Positions 8,212 through 17,580 of a stretch of 64,000 bases of DNA are shown here, one piece after another; the first letter of the stretch is position 1; each line of letters opens with the position of its first letter. This DNA is from an uncultured Gammaproteobacteria bacterium (GTDB lineage: Bacteria > Pseudomonadota > Gammaproteobacteria > Pseudomonadales > Pseudohongiellaceae): assembly GCA_913060695.1 (NCBI GenBank), contig CAJXUA010000010.1:47732-111731 (forward strand), written 5' to 3'. Made by a program: the position numbers and the translations under genes. The notes beneath the pieces were generated by a model that was given only the letters and a program-made list of their open reading frames with translations, was not told the origin of the DNA and did no database searches.

Positions 8212-9708
8212 TTAATACCAGAAATTAAATCGATAACGCTCTAACTCCGAGCTCTGCGCGCCATTCTCACCAATCCTAGGCCGCACAAGTTTAGAGCGCA
8301 TAGAGGAGATGACTTGAATGTCGGCGCGGGTCATATCCTCTGGGTGTATTGCGAGCACCTCAAAGTTGCTGAGCCTACCGTACTGATTAACATCGAAAGC
8401 TAAATCTACGTAACCCATACGCGCCCCGGAGTCCGGCCCAATCCCAAAGGCCTCCTTACGCTGCTCATCGAATGCGCTAAAGGTAGGCAAAAAGACTATT
8501 TCACCAAAGACTTGTGACAGTAGTTCGGCACTATTTTCCACACTCAGGAGTTGCTCGTATGCTTCTTCATACGTGCGCGCTGCCGCTTGCCGTCGGTCGC
8601 GTAGCAAATACCAATCGCCAAGCTCCGCAATCGCGCGGGCTCTCGCCACTAGATTCTCTTCGGTTTTAGGCAATTTAGGATCGTTGTAATAGGCAACGAT
8701 GGCCTCTAACGCGTCGATACCGCTGTCGCTACGGCCCTGCGGCCGCATTGAGCCACCCGCAAACTGGGTCGTCATACGCAGGTTTGGATTGATATTAGAA
8801 CCAATCGACTCACCAGGCAGCGAATAGCGCCCCATCAAATCAGCAGCTCCCGCTACTTTGTGCAGCAATGGCAAATAGCGAGGGTCTTGCGTACCAAAAT
8901 GGGTAGCTACCGATTCGGTAGCGGCGCGATACAACATATAGGTTTGAACTAGCCGCGGATTCGGGTCTTCATCGATACCACGATAGAAAGTCGTAATATT
9001 CCAGCGCGCCAAATTATCGAAAACGTCGATCATGCGTGGGTCGCTAATACTGTAGGCTCTGGTCTGCACATAGAACGCATACTGCTGCCGATCATCAGCC
9101 TCACTCCATTGCCCGAGAGCAACGTGCGCATCTACAACTTTGCTGATCAGAGGCACCTGATTGGGGCTGAATAGCCCGCTGTTGACACGATTGATATGGA
9201 CTGCACGATCGAGCACGTCTATGGATTCTGCAAACTTTCCTTGCGCCTGTAATAATTCACCAAGGTCCGCGAGCTCCTGTGCGATCTGCACACTCCACGC
9301 GCCGCCCTCGATCTCGAGCTCTTCTAGGATTTGATCGAAATCGCCTATCTCTTCGAGCCTTTGCAGATAGTCCTGTTGCGCAGGGCTCAGGTCAGAGAAA
9401 ACGCTCTCTTCGGGCTCTGTGGCTTGCTGCTCGGCGGAGGTAAACTGCGCGCTGAAGTCCACGGCCACTGCATTCTCTATCGCAGCAAGGGGGATCGGCG
9501 GTTCGATGTACAAAATGCGCGTGTACTGATACTCAGTCTCATCTGCGCGTTCGTCTTGAGTGTTGACGTCTTCGGCTATTGCCGCTTCTTCTGAGGATGT
9601 GGTGTCGGCGCTCTGCGCATAAGTCAGATGAAACACACACATCAGGCTGACGATGAATAACGCTTTCTCTTTAGCTGAAAGTTTCACGAGTCGATCCCGA
9701 AGTTTCAA
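8212..9708 (-). CDS. exported TPR protein with TonB C-terminal-like domain
   Basis: The frame opens with a TTG at 9708. A GTG at 9687 (KLSAKEKALFIVSL...) would give a better signal peptide, cleaved after TYA; neither start has a good ribosome site, so the start is open. The product is up to 498 residues. After an acidic linker come TPR-like helices (about 120-215 and 340-400, for example LGELLQAQGKFAESIDVLDR). The final 75 residues, from GYVDLAFDVNQYGRLSNFEVL to the end (SSELERYRFNFWY), match the pattern of the TonB C-terminal beta-alpha-beta domain. This is the first gene of the cluster. A TonB-C-like end plus a TolQ-like channel in one cluster suggests energy transfer across the periplasm; that link is inference. 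Confidence 0.8.
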   Translation of the reverse strand: MKLRDRLVKLSAKEKALFIVSLMCVFHLTYAQSADTTSSEEAAIAEDVNTQDERADETEYQYTRILYIEPPIPLAAIENAVAVDFSAQFTSAEQQATEPEESVFSDLSPAQQDYLQRLEEIGDFDQILEELEIEGGAWSVQIAQELADLGELLQAQGKFAESIDVLDRAVHINRVNSGLFSPNQVPLISKVVDAHVALGQWSEADDRQQYAFYVQTRAYSISDPRMIDVFDNLARWNITTFYRGIDEDPNPRLVQTYMLYRAATESVATHFGTQDPRYLPLLHKVAGAADLMGRYSLPGESIGSNINPNLRMTTQFAGGSMRPQGRSDSGIDALEAIVAYYNDPKLPKTEENLVARARAIAELGDWYLLRDRRQAAARTYEEAYEQLLSVENSAELLSQVFGEIVFLPTFSAFDEQRKEAFGIGPDSGARMGYVDLAFDVNQYGRLSNFEVLAIHPEDMTRADIQVISSMRSKLVRPRIGENGAQSSELERYRFNFWY

Positions 9709-10026
9709 TGGAGTATTTGCTGGTTCTCGATAATCTTACTTCCCAATATACGCCCTCGTTGGGCGAGTGGTTTTACTACGCGGTTTTTATGGTCACCTAA
9801 GAGTAGACCTGCGAATGCACAACAGCTTTCAGGGCTTGAACGAAACGTCGGGCGCTAACGCTTACTATGCCTTACAATTTTGGACTTACAATCCCGGGCG
9901 ACAAGGCACTCATTCTTATGAGGCACATCAACTCTTATACACCCGGCCAAGCGTGCTGTAAACACGGCCCATCACAGTGCGAGCTCAATGATTACGCTAT
10001 TTTTCCCGTTCTAAGAGAGTGTCTGA
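9709..10026. other. divergent intergenic region upstream of the envelope cluster and mutM
   Basis: These 318 bases separate the minus-strand envelope cluster from plus-strand mutM and must hold both promoters. A short hairpin (CGCCC at 9751-9755 with GGGCG at 9761-9765) lies close to the cluster side. I see no clear sigma-70 boxes, no RNA gene and no credible coding frame. Confidence 0.5.
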
Positions 10027-10842
10027 ATGCCCGAATTGCCAGAAGTAGAAACGACCCGACTAGGAATTCAAAGTCACATCGTAGGCCAGAAAGTCAAAAA
10101 GGTGCGGGTACGCAACGGCCAATTGCGTTGGCCTGTTCCTGAATCTTTGGCGCAAGAGCTGCCCGCTAGGCAAATCGATCGCGTTGAGCGGCGCGGCAAA
10201 TATCTGCTCGTGTTCGCGGGCGATAGCTGCGTTCTTATCCACCTTGGCATGTCCGGCAGCCTTCGCATCACCACTACCGACGATCCAATTCTTAAACACG
10301 ACCACATCGATATCGAGTTCGAAAATGGGCCGATATTGCGCTACTCCGACCCTCGTCGCTTCGGCTGCATGCTGTGGCTTAAAGAGTCTCCCCTGCTACA
10401 CCCTCTTCTCAAGCAACTCGGACCCGAACCACTGACTGAGCACTTTAGCGGTCGAGCATTGCATGCCTTGTCGCGCGGGCGAAGGGTACCTATCAAGACC
10501 TTTATCATGGACAGTCATGTGGTCGTTGGGGTCGGCAACATCTACGCGAACGAAGCCTTATATATGGCGGGGATCAAGCCGGATCGCGCAGCGGGCACAA
10601 TCTCAGCTAAGCGTTATGAAAAGTTAGTGGAGTGCACCAAAGAGATCTTACAGCGTGCCATTACGCAAGGCGGTACCACCTTGCGCGATTTTGTGGGGGG
10701 CGACGGTAAGCCCGGCTATTTCAAGCAGTCGCTATTGGTGTATGGGCGAGCTGGCGAGCCTTGCCTTGCCTGTGGCAAGCCCCTACGGGAGCTGCGCCTA
10801 GCGCAGCGCAGCAGTGTCTATTGTGTGCAATGTCAGAAATAG
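10027..10842 (+). CDS. mutM: formamidopyrimidine-DNA glycosylase MutM (Fpg)
   Basis: This is the base-excision repair enzyme that removes 8-oxoguanine and ring-opened purines and then cuts the abasic site. The 271-residue length is typical. The N-terminus MPELPEVET supplies the catalytic Pro2 and Glu3, and a conserved Lys lies in RRGKYLLV. The helix-two-turn-helix region includes VVGVGNIYANEALYMAGI. The C-terminal zinc finger is complete, with two CxxC pairs (CLAC and CVQC). It ends 10 bases before the convergent coaD stop; mutM and coaD are also neighbours in enterics. Identity is clear. Confidence 0.97.
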   Translation: MPELPEVETTRLGIQSHIVGQKVKKVRVRNGQLRWPVPESLAQELPARQIDRVERRGKYLLVFAGDSCVLIHLGMSGSLRITTTDDPILKHDHIDIEFENGPILRYSDPRRFGCMLWLKESPLLHPLLKQLGPEPLTEHFSGRALHALSRGRRVPIKTFIMDSHVVVGVGNIYANEALYMAGIKPDRAAGTISAKRYEKLVECTKEILQRAITQGGTTLRDFVGGDGKPGYFKQSLLVYGRAGEPCLACGKPLRELRLAQRSSVYCVQCQK

Positions 10843-10852
10843 CGGCGTCGAC

Positions 10853-11437
<585 letters not shown>

Positions 11438-11464
11438 CTAATCAAAGCGCCTGCGCACCTCAAT

Positions 11465-12496
11465 CTACGAAGCATGTGTCGGCTCATTCATCTTGCTCAA
11501 AGCTGTGAAAACGCGCTCTTCGAGCCAGTTGGGGTCGCCGGCACAAGTAAAACCCACGTGCCCCCCTGCTGCCTCTAGGTTCAGGCTAATATGAGGTGGC
11601 AAGGTGGCCATATTGGGCAGCGAAGCCACAGGAATTATTGGATCGTTCGCACTCTGAATTAGCGCTACCTGACTCTGAATGTCCTGCAGAAGCGGCCCGC
11701 TACTACAGCGACCATAGTAATCTTCGGCATCGCAGAAACCATGCAGGGGCGCCGTGACCTGGTCGTCAAACTCCCAAAGTGTCTTAAGGCGACGCAAGTC
11801 TCCTAGCGCTTCGAGCCTATCCAAATCGTCTTGCCAGCCTGTGTGGCGGGCTTGTTCGCGGAAAAATGTCCGCTTGCGCTCGACATCCTCTATAAGGCGG
11901 CGCCGAAAATAGTGCCCATAGAGCTTGCTCATGCCTGAATTCAAAGCCTGCGAACAGTAGCTCAAGGAGAAAGGCGTAGACACAGCCACGCCCCCAAGCA
12001 CGCCCTCGCGCCTACCGATCTCGGCGAGCCACTTAAGCAATACATTGCCTCCAAGAGAGTATCCAGCGAATACGAAATTGCGCTTTGGGTGTTCCGCGCG
12101 CAGGCACTGAAACACCTCCTCCACATCCTCCGTACACCCGGAGTGATAGGCGCGCGCCCTGCGGTTTATCTCACCGCTGCACCCTCTGAAGTTCATGGCG
12201 GCACTTGTGATGCCGCGCCGCTGGAGCAGTCTTTGTAAGGATTGAATATAGGGAGAGAGAGCACTGCCGCACAGGCCGTGTAGTAGCAATACAATCGGCT
12301 GCTCTGGCTTGGCGTCAGCCTCTGCGACATCTACCCAGTCTACATCGACGAAGTCGCCATCACTCAATTCGACCCTCTGACGGCGCTGCCGAACTGGGGC
12401 TGGAGGAGCGAAACGGCGCCAAAGGGTCTGTGAATGCCCTTCGGGCAGCCACCAAGGCGATCGATAGGAGCCAATTTTAGGGTCTTGCCTTGTCAT
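11465..12496 (-). CDS. yheT: YheT-like alpha/beta hydrolase
   Basis: The 343-residue product is a cytoplasmic alpha/beta-hydrolase of the YheT/YbhB-type esterase family. The N-terminus has the family phrase PWWLPEGHSQTLWRRF. LLHGLCGS forms the oxyanion loop, and GYSLGGN carries the nucleophile Ser (about residue 148). A likely Asp lies in SANDPIIP and the His in AAGGHVGF. The substrate is unknown in the family. Its ATG overlaps the rsmD stop by 4 bases, so the two are translationally coupled. Confidence 0.9.
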   Translation of the reverse strand: MTRQDPKIGSYRSPWWLPEGHSQTLWRRFAPPAPVRQRRQRVELSDGDFVDVDWVDVAEADAKPEQPIVLLLHGLCGSALSPYIQSLQRLLQRRGITSAAMNFRGCSGEINRRARAYHSGCTEDVEEVFQCLRAEHPKRNFVFAGYSLGGNVLLKWLAEIGRREGVLGGVAVSTPFSLSYCSQALNSGMSKLYGHYFRRRLIEDVERKRTFFREQARHTGWQDDLDRLEALGDLRRLKTLWEFDDQVTAPLHGFCDAEDYYGRCSSGPLLQDIQSQVALIQSANDPIIPVASLPNMATLPPHISLNLEAAGGHVGFTCAGDPNWLEERVFTALSKMNEPTHAS

Positions 12497-13098
12497 TGCG
12501 CTTCACTTAGCTGGGCTTGGCGTTGATAGAGATAGTAGTGCACCGCGCCAGCGCGTTTGGATTTGCGTAGCTGCCAATTCTCAGGCACGGATGCCGTTGC
12601 GACCTCTTGAGCAGACTCGAGATAGATCAAGGCATCTTCGCGCAGTAAGCCGCTGCGCTCTAGCATCGTAACGGCGCGCACTAATAAATCAGAGGCGAAT
12701 GGAGGGTCGATGAACACAATGTCAAAACGCGGCTCATCAGGCCTTGCACTAGCGCCAATCCAAGTTAGCGAGTCCTTGCATACTAGTTCAAACTCACTGG
12801 CCTGGAGCAGCGCTAGATTGCTTCTTATCGCCCCTATTGCGAGCGGCGATAGGTCGACAAATGTTACGTGTCGAGCGCCGCGGGAAAGAGCCTCGATGCC
12901 ACAGGCTCCACTGCCAGCGAATAGATCCAGACAGTCCGCCCTTACGTTTCGTTCTTGCAGCCAATTGAAAAGAGTCTCGCGAACCCGATCCGCCGTGGGT
13001 CGCAGGCCGTCTAGGTCGGGAAAGCTAAGTTTCCGGCTACGCCATTTACCCGCAATAATGCGTAGGCTATTCGTTGACTTGCCCTTAGCTTGTTTCAT
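12493..13098 (-). CDS. rsmD: 16S rRNA (guanine966-N2)-methyltransferase RsmD
   Basis: It methylates N2 of G966 in 16S rRNA, using SAM. The 201-residue product has RIIAGKWRSRKLSFP at the start, the RPTADRVRETLFNWL block, the SAM-binding motif LDLFAGSGACGIEALSRGA and the catalytic DPPF motif (DIVFIDPPF). Length is typical. It is divergent from ftsY, with 111 bases between, the same arrangement as in E. coli. It is followed by yheT with overlap. Confidence 0.96.
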   Translation of the reverse strand: MKQAKGKSTNSLRIIAGKWRSRKLSFPDLDGLRPTADRVRETLFNWLQERNVRADCLDLFAGSGACGIEALSRGARHVTFVDLSPLAIGAIRSNLALLQASEFELVCKDSLTWIGASARPDEPRFDIVFIDPPFASDLLVRAVTMLERSGLLREDALIYLESAQEVATASVPENWQLRKSKRAGAVHYYLYQRQAQLSEAQ

Positions 13099-13209
13099 TA
13101 TGGACTACCGAGGATGCGCGTTGTCGTTGTGGACGCAGGGTTGATGTCTTACGGACGCGGGAAATGTTAGCATAGCGAGCTTAGACAGTGCCTCGGAAGA
13201 TTCCCATTC

Positions 13210-14244
13210 ATGTTCAGTTTCATCAAGAAAAAGCCAAAAGAGACCGCCCCCGTCGAGCCAGCAGTTGCGCCTGAAGAGCAGCCAGCTATTGTCGCCGAAG
13301 ACAATGCCGAGAACTCCGCCGGTGCTGGCCTGTTTGCACGGCTGAAGCAGAGCCTGAGCAAGACCCGCACCGCTCTTTCGGATTCTCTCAGCACACTAAT
13401 CCTCGGCCGCAAGATTATCGATCAAGGCTTACTAGACGACATCGAGACCCAACTACTAACTTCCGATGTAGGCATCGAGGCGACAGACCATATTATCCAA
13501 GCACTCACCAAGAAGTTGGGGCGCAAGCAATTGGCAGACCCACAGGCGTTGTTGGAAAGCCTAAAGGCCGAGCTAATTGCCTTGCTGGAGCCCTGCGATG
13601 TGCCCTTGGTGATCGATACCAGCAGCAAACCCTATGTCATTCTTGTAGTCGGTGTGAACGGAGCCGGCAAGACCACCACTATCGGCAAGCTGGCGAAACG
13701 GCTGCAGCAGGACGGTCATAAGATCATGCTTGCTGCTGGAGATACCTTCCGCGCCGCGGCCGTTGAGCAACTGCAGGTATGGGGTGAGCGCAACTCGGTG
13801 CCGGTTGTGGCACAGCCCACTGGCTCCGATAGCGCCTCGGTCATTTTCGATGCCTACCAATCCGCGCAAGCTAAAGGCATCGACGTGTTGATTGCCGATA
13901 CCGCAGGACGACTGCATAACAAAGACAATCTAATGCAGGAACTGGAAAAGATCGTTCGTGTACTCAAGAAGCTCAACCCGGCGGTGCCCCAAGAGACTCT
14001 ATTGGTGCTGGATTCAACGACCGGCCAGAATTCGCTCAATCAGGCGCGCAGCTTCCACAAGTCTGTGCAAGTTACCGGCGTCGCACTTACAAAATTAGAT
14101 GGCACCGCGAAAGGAGGCATGGTGTTCGCGATGGCGAAGGAGTTAGGCCTGCCTATCCGCTTCATCGGCGTAGGCGAGCAGGTCGATGACCTACGACCTT
14201 TCGCCGCGCAGCAATTCGTCGACGCCCTGTTCGCTCAGGGCTAG
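13210..14244 (+). CDS. ftsY: signal recognition particle receptor FtsY
   Basis: FtsY is the membrane-associated GTPase that docks SRP-ribosome complexes at the Sec translocon. The 344-residue protein has a short acidic A region (about residues 1-45) instead of the long one of E. coli. The NG domain then shows the P-loop VGVNGAGKTTTIGKLAKRL, DTFRAAAVEQL, DTAGRLHNK and the guanine motif TKLDGTAKGG. It opens the ftsYEX operon, 28 bases before ftsE. Confidence 0.97.
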   Translation: MFSFIKKKPKETAPVEPAVAPEEQPAIVAEDNAENSAGAGLFARLKQSLSKTRTALSDSLSTLILGRKIIDQGLLDDIETQLLTSDVGIEATDHIIQALTKKLGRKQLADPQALLESLKAELIALLEPCDVPLVIDTSSKPYVILVVGVNGAGKTTTIGKLAKRLQQDGHKIMLAAGDTFRAAAVEQLQVWGERNSVPVVAQPTGSDSASVIFDAYQSAQAKGIDVLIADTAGRLHNKDNLMQELEKIVRVLKKLNPAVPQETLLVLDSTTGQNSLNQARSFHKSVQVTGVALTKLDGTAKGGMVFAMAKELGLPIRFIGVGEQVDDLRPFAAQQFVDALFAQG

Positions 14245-14272
14245 AGCGCGACACACTCATTAAGGTCTCGCG

Positions 14273-14971
14273 ATGATTAAATTCGACAACGTCAGCAAGC
14301 GCTATCCAGGTGGTCACCAAGCACTTAGCCAAGTCAATTTCGAGTTAGTTGATGGCGAGATGGCATTTCTCACTGGCAGGTCTGGCGCAGGCAAAAGCAC
14401 GCTGCTGAAGCTCATTATGCTGATGGAGAAAGCGCAGCAGGGGCAAGTCTTCGTCAATGGTAAGAATCTCAATCGCATGGATGCCGCGCAGATCCCTTTC
14501 TACCGTCGCCGCATAGGGGTAGTGTTTCAAGACCACCAACTGTTATTCGATCGTAATGTCTTCGACAATGTCGCCTTACCACTGCAGATTGAGGGCTATC
14601 CCAAGCACGAGGCGGACCGTCGGGTGCGTGCTGCACTAGACAAAGTCGGCCTCCTAAAGAAGGAAAAAATGCTGCCCATCACGCTATCGGGTGGAGAGCA
14701 GCAGCGCATTGGCATCGCCAGAGCCGTAGTCAATCGCCCTAAAATTCTTCTTGCCGACGAGCCTACGGGAAATCTCGACCCAGAGTTAGCCGCGGAAATC
14801 ATGCATCTGTTCGAGCAGTTCAATCAAGTTGGCGTGAGCATGCTGATTGCCAGCCACGACCTTTCCCTTATCACTCGGCTCAAGCACCGCATATTGACCC
14901 TAGACAAGGGTCGCCTAATTCAAGACGCCTATCACACCGCAATGCCACCACAACCGGGAGTGAGCCGATGA
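14273..14971 (+). CDS. ftsE: cell division ATP-binding protein FtsE
   Basis: This is the ATPase half of the FtsEX complex, which works at the divisome to control periplasmic amidases through EnvC. In 232 residues it has Walker A GRSGAGKST, the Q-loop in VFQDHQLLF, the ABC signature LSGGEQQRIGIARA, Walker B ILLADEPTGNLD and the switch His in IASHDLS. Its stop overlaps the ftsX ATG by 4 bases. Confidence 0.97.
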   Translation: MIKFDNVSKRYPGGHQALSQVNFELVDGEMAFLTGRSGAGKSTLLKLIMLMEKAQQGQVFVNGKNLNRMDAAQIPFYRRRIGVVFQDHQLLFDRNVFDNVALPLQIEGYPKHEADRRVRAALDKVGLLKKEKMLPITLSGGEQQRIGIARAVVNRPKILLADEPTGNLDPELAAEIMHLFEQFNQVGVSMLIASHDLSLITRLKHRILTLDKGRLIQDAYHTAMPPQPGVSR

Positions 14972-15936
14972 ATACGCGCAAGCGCGCGTCCGGAGCGAAG
15001 CAGAGTCAAAGGACTGCTCGCGGGGCACTGCAATCACACTGGCAACAGCACCTGAAGACCGCTCGCGAGAGCCTTTTTCGTCTGCTGAGCACTCCGGCCG
15101 CAACGCTGATGACCATTGCCGTAATTGGCATCGCCTTACTCCTACCAAGCGCTCTTTATGTCAGTATGAATAATCTTCAAGCACTGAGTGGCGGTATCAA
15201 TGTCGGAAGCCAGATCAGCCTATACTTGAACGAAGATGTCACGTATGAAGAAGCTTTTCAGGTTAGCGAACAACTACTTCAACGCGACCAGATAGTCTCT
15301 GCCGAGTACATTTCACCCACACAGGCGGCGGCAGAGTTCAACGCCCATTCTGGTCTTGGAGACGTCATAGATGCGCTCGAGAGCAATCCACTACCTGGCG
15401 TTATAGTGCTTAGCCCCAGCAGCATCGACAGCACCGCGGCCAGCGCGCTGCTCGAGGAGCTCGGTAGCCTGCCCGAGGTACAATCGGCTCAGTTAGACCT
15501 GCAGTGGGTAGAGCGCCTGCAGGCATTCCTGCAGCTTGCGCAGCGCGCCTCCACCGGCTTGATGCTGATATTGGCCCTCGCTGTGCTGTTCGTGGTGGGC
15601 AATACGATTCGTTTAGCTATCGAGGGCAGGAGGGCCGAAATAGTGGTCATAAAGCTCGTCGGAGGCACCAATAGCTATGTCGCGAGGCCATTCCTCTATG
15701 CTGGCGCCCTCTATGGCTTGGGGGGCAGCATATTAGCCTGGTTGTTGCTGTCGATAATCTTGCTTAGCTTACGCGGGCCCGCCAACGAATTGCTGGCGCT
15801 GTACAGCAGCGATTACCAATTGCAGGGTCTGGGCACCGCCAATAGCCTCGTCCTATTTGTCCTTGGCAGCCTTCTGGGTTGGCTCGGGGCGTTTATCTCT
15901 GTGCGCCAGCATTTGGCGGCGATAGAGCCACGTTAA
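14968..15936 (+). CDS. ftsX: cell division permease-like protein FtsX
   Basis: This is the membrane partner of FtsE, 322 residues. A basic cytoplasmic N-terminus precedes a first span near residues 45-68, and a periplasmic domain (about 70-190) follows. Three C-terminal spans lie around 195-215, 245-268 and 290-312. The conserved cytoplasmic stretch EIVVIKLVGGTNSYVARPFLYAGALYG is typical of FtsX. It is transcribed with ftsY and ftsE. A paired-hairpin region follows it at 15942-15995. Confidence 0.96.
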   Translation: MNTRKRASGAKQSQRTARGALQSHWQQHLKTARESLFRLLSTPAATLMTIAVIGIALLLPSALYVSMNNLQALSGGINVGSQISLYLNEDVTYEEAFQVSEQLLQRDQIVSAEYISPTQAAAEFNAHSGLGDVIDALESNPLPGVIVLSPSSIDSTAASALLEELGSLPEVQSAQLDLQWVERLQAFLQLAQRASTGLMLILALAVLFVVGNTIRLAIEGRRAEIVVIKLVGGTNSYVARPFLYAGALYGLGGSILAWLLLSIILLSLRGPANELLALYSSDYQLQGLGTANSLVLFVLGSLLGWLGAFISVRQHLAAIEPR

Positions 15937-15941
15937 GAAGC

Positions 15942-15995
15942 CCTCCATCGCCATTGTTTTTGTGCATGACATCCATTTAAAGAAACAAATGGAGG
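15942..15995 (+). other. two mutually exclusive hairpins between ftsX and rpoH
   Basis: One helix pairs CCTCCAT (15942-15948) and TTGTTT (15954-15959) with AAACAA (15983-15988) and ATGGAGG (15989-15995), giving 13 pairs with a 5-base bulge. The other pairs TCCATTT (15972-15978) with AAATGGA (15987-15993). They share the same 3' arm, so only one can form at a time. There is no T-run directly after, so it is not a plain terminator. Function unknown. Confidence 0.5.
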
Positions 15996-16022
15996 CATAT
16001 ACAAAAAAAGCGCACATTAACC

Positions 16023-16050
16023 CTTGAAATAGCAATATTGCGCCTCAATT
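16023..16050 (+). promoter_or_regulatory. candidate sigma-32-type promoter upstream of rpoH
   Basis: CTTGAAA at 16023-16029 is a perfect match to the heat-shock -35 box. After a 13-base spacer comes CCTCAATT at 16043-16050, close to the -10 consensus CCCCATNT. It lies about 160 bases before the rpoH start in a 276-base gap that otherwise shows no gene. It would imply autoregulation of rpoH; this is a motif match only. Confidence 0.4.
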
Positions 16051-16212
16051 ACACTCCGAACCTACAGCGATACGGCGCTTGCGATCCGTAGCATGATGAA
16101 ATGAGCAGTGTTAGAATGGTGCTGTCTAGATTGAAAGGGTGATTAATTAGTGCCTTAGCGCGATTATCGAATACCTATCAACAAGCAAGATAAAGAGTTT
16201 TAAAGGCTGATT

Positions 16213-17073
16213 ATGAGTATCGGAACAAGTTTACAAGTTAATGGCCCCATAGTTCCGGGTCGTGATTTGACGGCTTACATTGCCTCGGTCAACAGCATCG
16301 CTGTGTTAACGCCAGAGCAAGAAAAGGAATTAGCCAATCAGTATTACTACGAAGATAACGTGGACGCCGCGCGCCAATTAGTACTCGCGCACCTACGTTT
16401 CGTCGTGCACCTAGCAAAAAGCTATTCAGGCTACGGCCTGTCTCAAGCCGATCTTATCCAAGAAGGCAATGTCGGCCTCATGAAAGCCGTTAAGCGCTTC
16501 AATCCAGAAGTGGGTGTGCGCCTAGTCTCTTTTGCCGTGCATTGGATTAAAGCCGAGATGCACGAGTTCATCCTGCGCAACTGGCGCATCGTGAAGATCG
16601 CGACCACTAAGGCCCAGCGCAAGCTGTTCTTTAATCTGCGCAGCTCCAAGAAGTCGCTCGGCTGGCTAAGCAACGACGAGGCCGAGGCGATGGCCGTAGA
16701 CTTGGGCGTAGACGCTAAGGTCGTCCGACAGATGGAAGGCCGCATGAGCAATTATGATATGGCCTTCGATGCAGATACCGATGCGGACGACGATGTCGCC
16801 TACCGCTCTCCTGCGTATTATTTACAAGACGCCTCTTCAGATATGGCAGCATCGATCGAAGCCGAAGAGTGGGAAGAGAGCAAGAACGATAGCCTTTACC
16901 TTGCAATGGACGGCCTTGATGAGCGCAGCAAGGACATCATCAAGAGCCGCTGGCTCAGCGACGAGAAGGCAACGCTGCATGAGTTAGCCGCTAAGTATCA
17001 GGTATCGGCAGAGCGTATTCGTCAACTCGAGAAGAATGCCATGGAAAAAGTAAAAGGCATGATTCAGGCGTAA
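16213..17073 (+). CDS. rpoH: RNA polymerase heat-shock sigma factor RpoH (sigma-32)
   Basis: RpoH directs transcription of chaperone and protease genes. The 286-residue protein has region 2 ([20 protein letters not shown], then [17 protein letters not shown] and [19 protein letters not shown]). The RpoH-specific box around [14 protein letters not shown] is present. Region 4 carries the helix-turn-helix [20 protein letters not shown]. Position after ftsYEX is the classic gammaproteobacterial one. The start at 16213 follows AAAGGC. A strong hairpin terminator follows the stop. Confidence 0.97.
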   Translation: MSIGTSLQVNGPIVPGRDLTAYIASVNSIAVLTPEQEKELANQYYYEDNVDAARQLVLAHLRFVVHLAKSYSGYGLSQADLIQEGNVGLMKAVKRFNPEVGVRLVSFAVHWIKAEMHEFILRNWRIVKIATTKAQRKLFFNLRSSKKSLGWLSNDEAEAMAVDLGVDAKVVRQMEGRMSNYDMAFDADTDADDDVAYRSPAYYLQDASSDMAASIEAEEWEESKNDSLYLAMDGLDERSKDIIKSRWLSDEKATLHELAAKYQVSAERIRQLEKNAMEKVKGMIQA

Positions 17074-17090
17074 ACGCGTCGCGTTCGAAG

Positions 17091-17127
17091 AAGCCGCTAA
17101 GTGAATCACTTTGGCGGCTTTTTTATT
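17091..17127 (+). terminator. rho-independent terminator after rpoH
   Basis: AAGCCGC at 17091-17097 pairs with GCGGCTT at 17114-17120, with further weak pairing inward through AAGTGA/TCACTT. A run of T follows at 17119-17124. It lies 17 bases after the rpoH stop. Confidence 0.88.
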
Positions 17128-17201
17128 TGGGCCAGCAAAACTTACAAACACCTTGCCGGCCAGGACTTAGCATTCGCCATTCGCTGGCAGGAGAGAACCC
17201 C

Positions 17202-17573
17202 ATGCAAAATTTGTTTCTGGTAGCCGCTGGCATCAATGGCTTTATCGCGGTGGCACTAGGCGCATTCGCGGCGCACGGCCTTAAGAACATACTCAGCGCA
17301 GACTTGCTGCAGACTTTTCAAACAGGCGTGCAATATCATATGTATCACGCCCTAGCGCTATTTGGCATTGGCCTTTTAACACTCCAATTTCCCAATCAAA
17401 CCTTACTTAAGACAGCGGGCTATCTTTTCTTACTCGGGATCGTCCTGTTCTCTGGCAGCCTCTACGTTTTGGCTCTCAGCGGAATTCGATGGCTAGGCGC
17501 CATAACTCCCCTTGGCGGTGTCGCTTTTCTAGCTGCGTGGGCACTCCTAGCTTGGTCGATGCTGCGCGCGTGA
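17202..17573 (+). CDS. DUF423 family membrane protein (YgdD-like)
   Basis: The start at 17202 has GGCAGGAGAG just upstream and gives the usual family N-terminus MQNLFLVAAGINGFIAVALG; the frame upstream to 17127 lacks support. The product has 123 residues and four membrane spans, with the family motif GAFAAHGLKN and QYHMYHALALFGIG. DUF423 proteins are small inner-membrane proteins of unknown function. It is 7 bases from thiS and may be co-transcribed with the thiamine genes. Confidence 0.9.
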   Translation: MQNLFLVAAGINGFIAVALGAFAAHGLKNILSADLLQTFQTGVQYHMYHALALFGIGLLTLQFPNQTLLKTAGYLFLLGIVLFSGSLYVLALSGIRWLGAITPLGGVAFLAAWALLAWSMLRA

Positions 17574-17580
17574 GGCTAAT

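Noticed and set aside
9751..9765. Short GC hairpin taken as a terminator
   Set aside because: It has only five pairs and lies upstream of both divergent genes, where no transcript would need to end.
17074..17201. Possible TPP riboswitch before the thiamine genes
   Set aside because: The gap holds the rpoH terminator and the DUF423 ribosome site; I could not find the conserved thi-box core.
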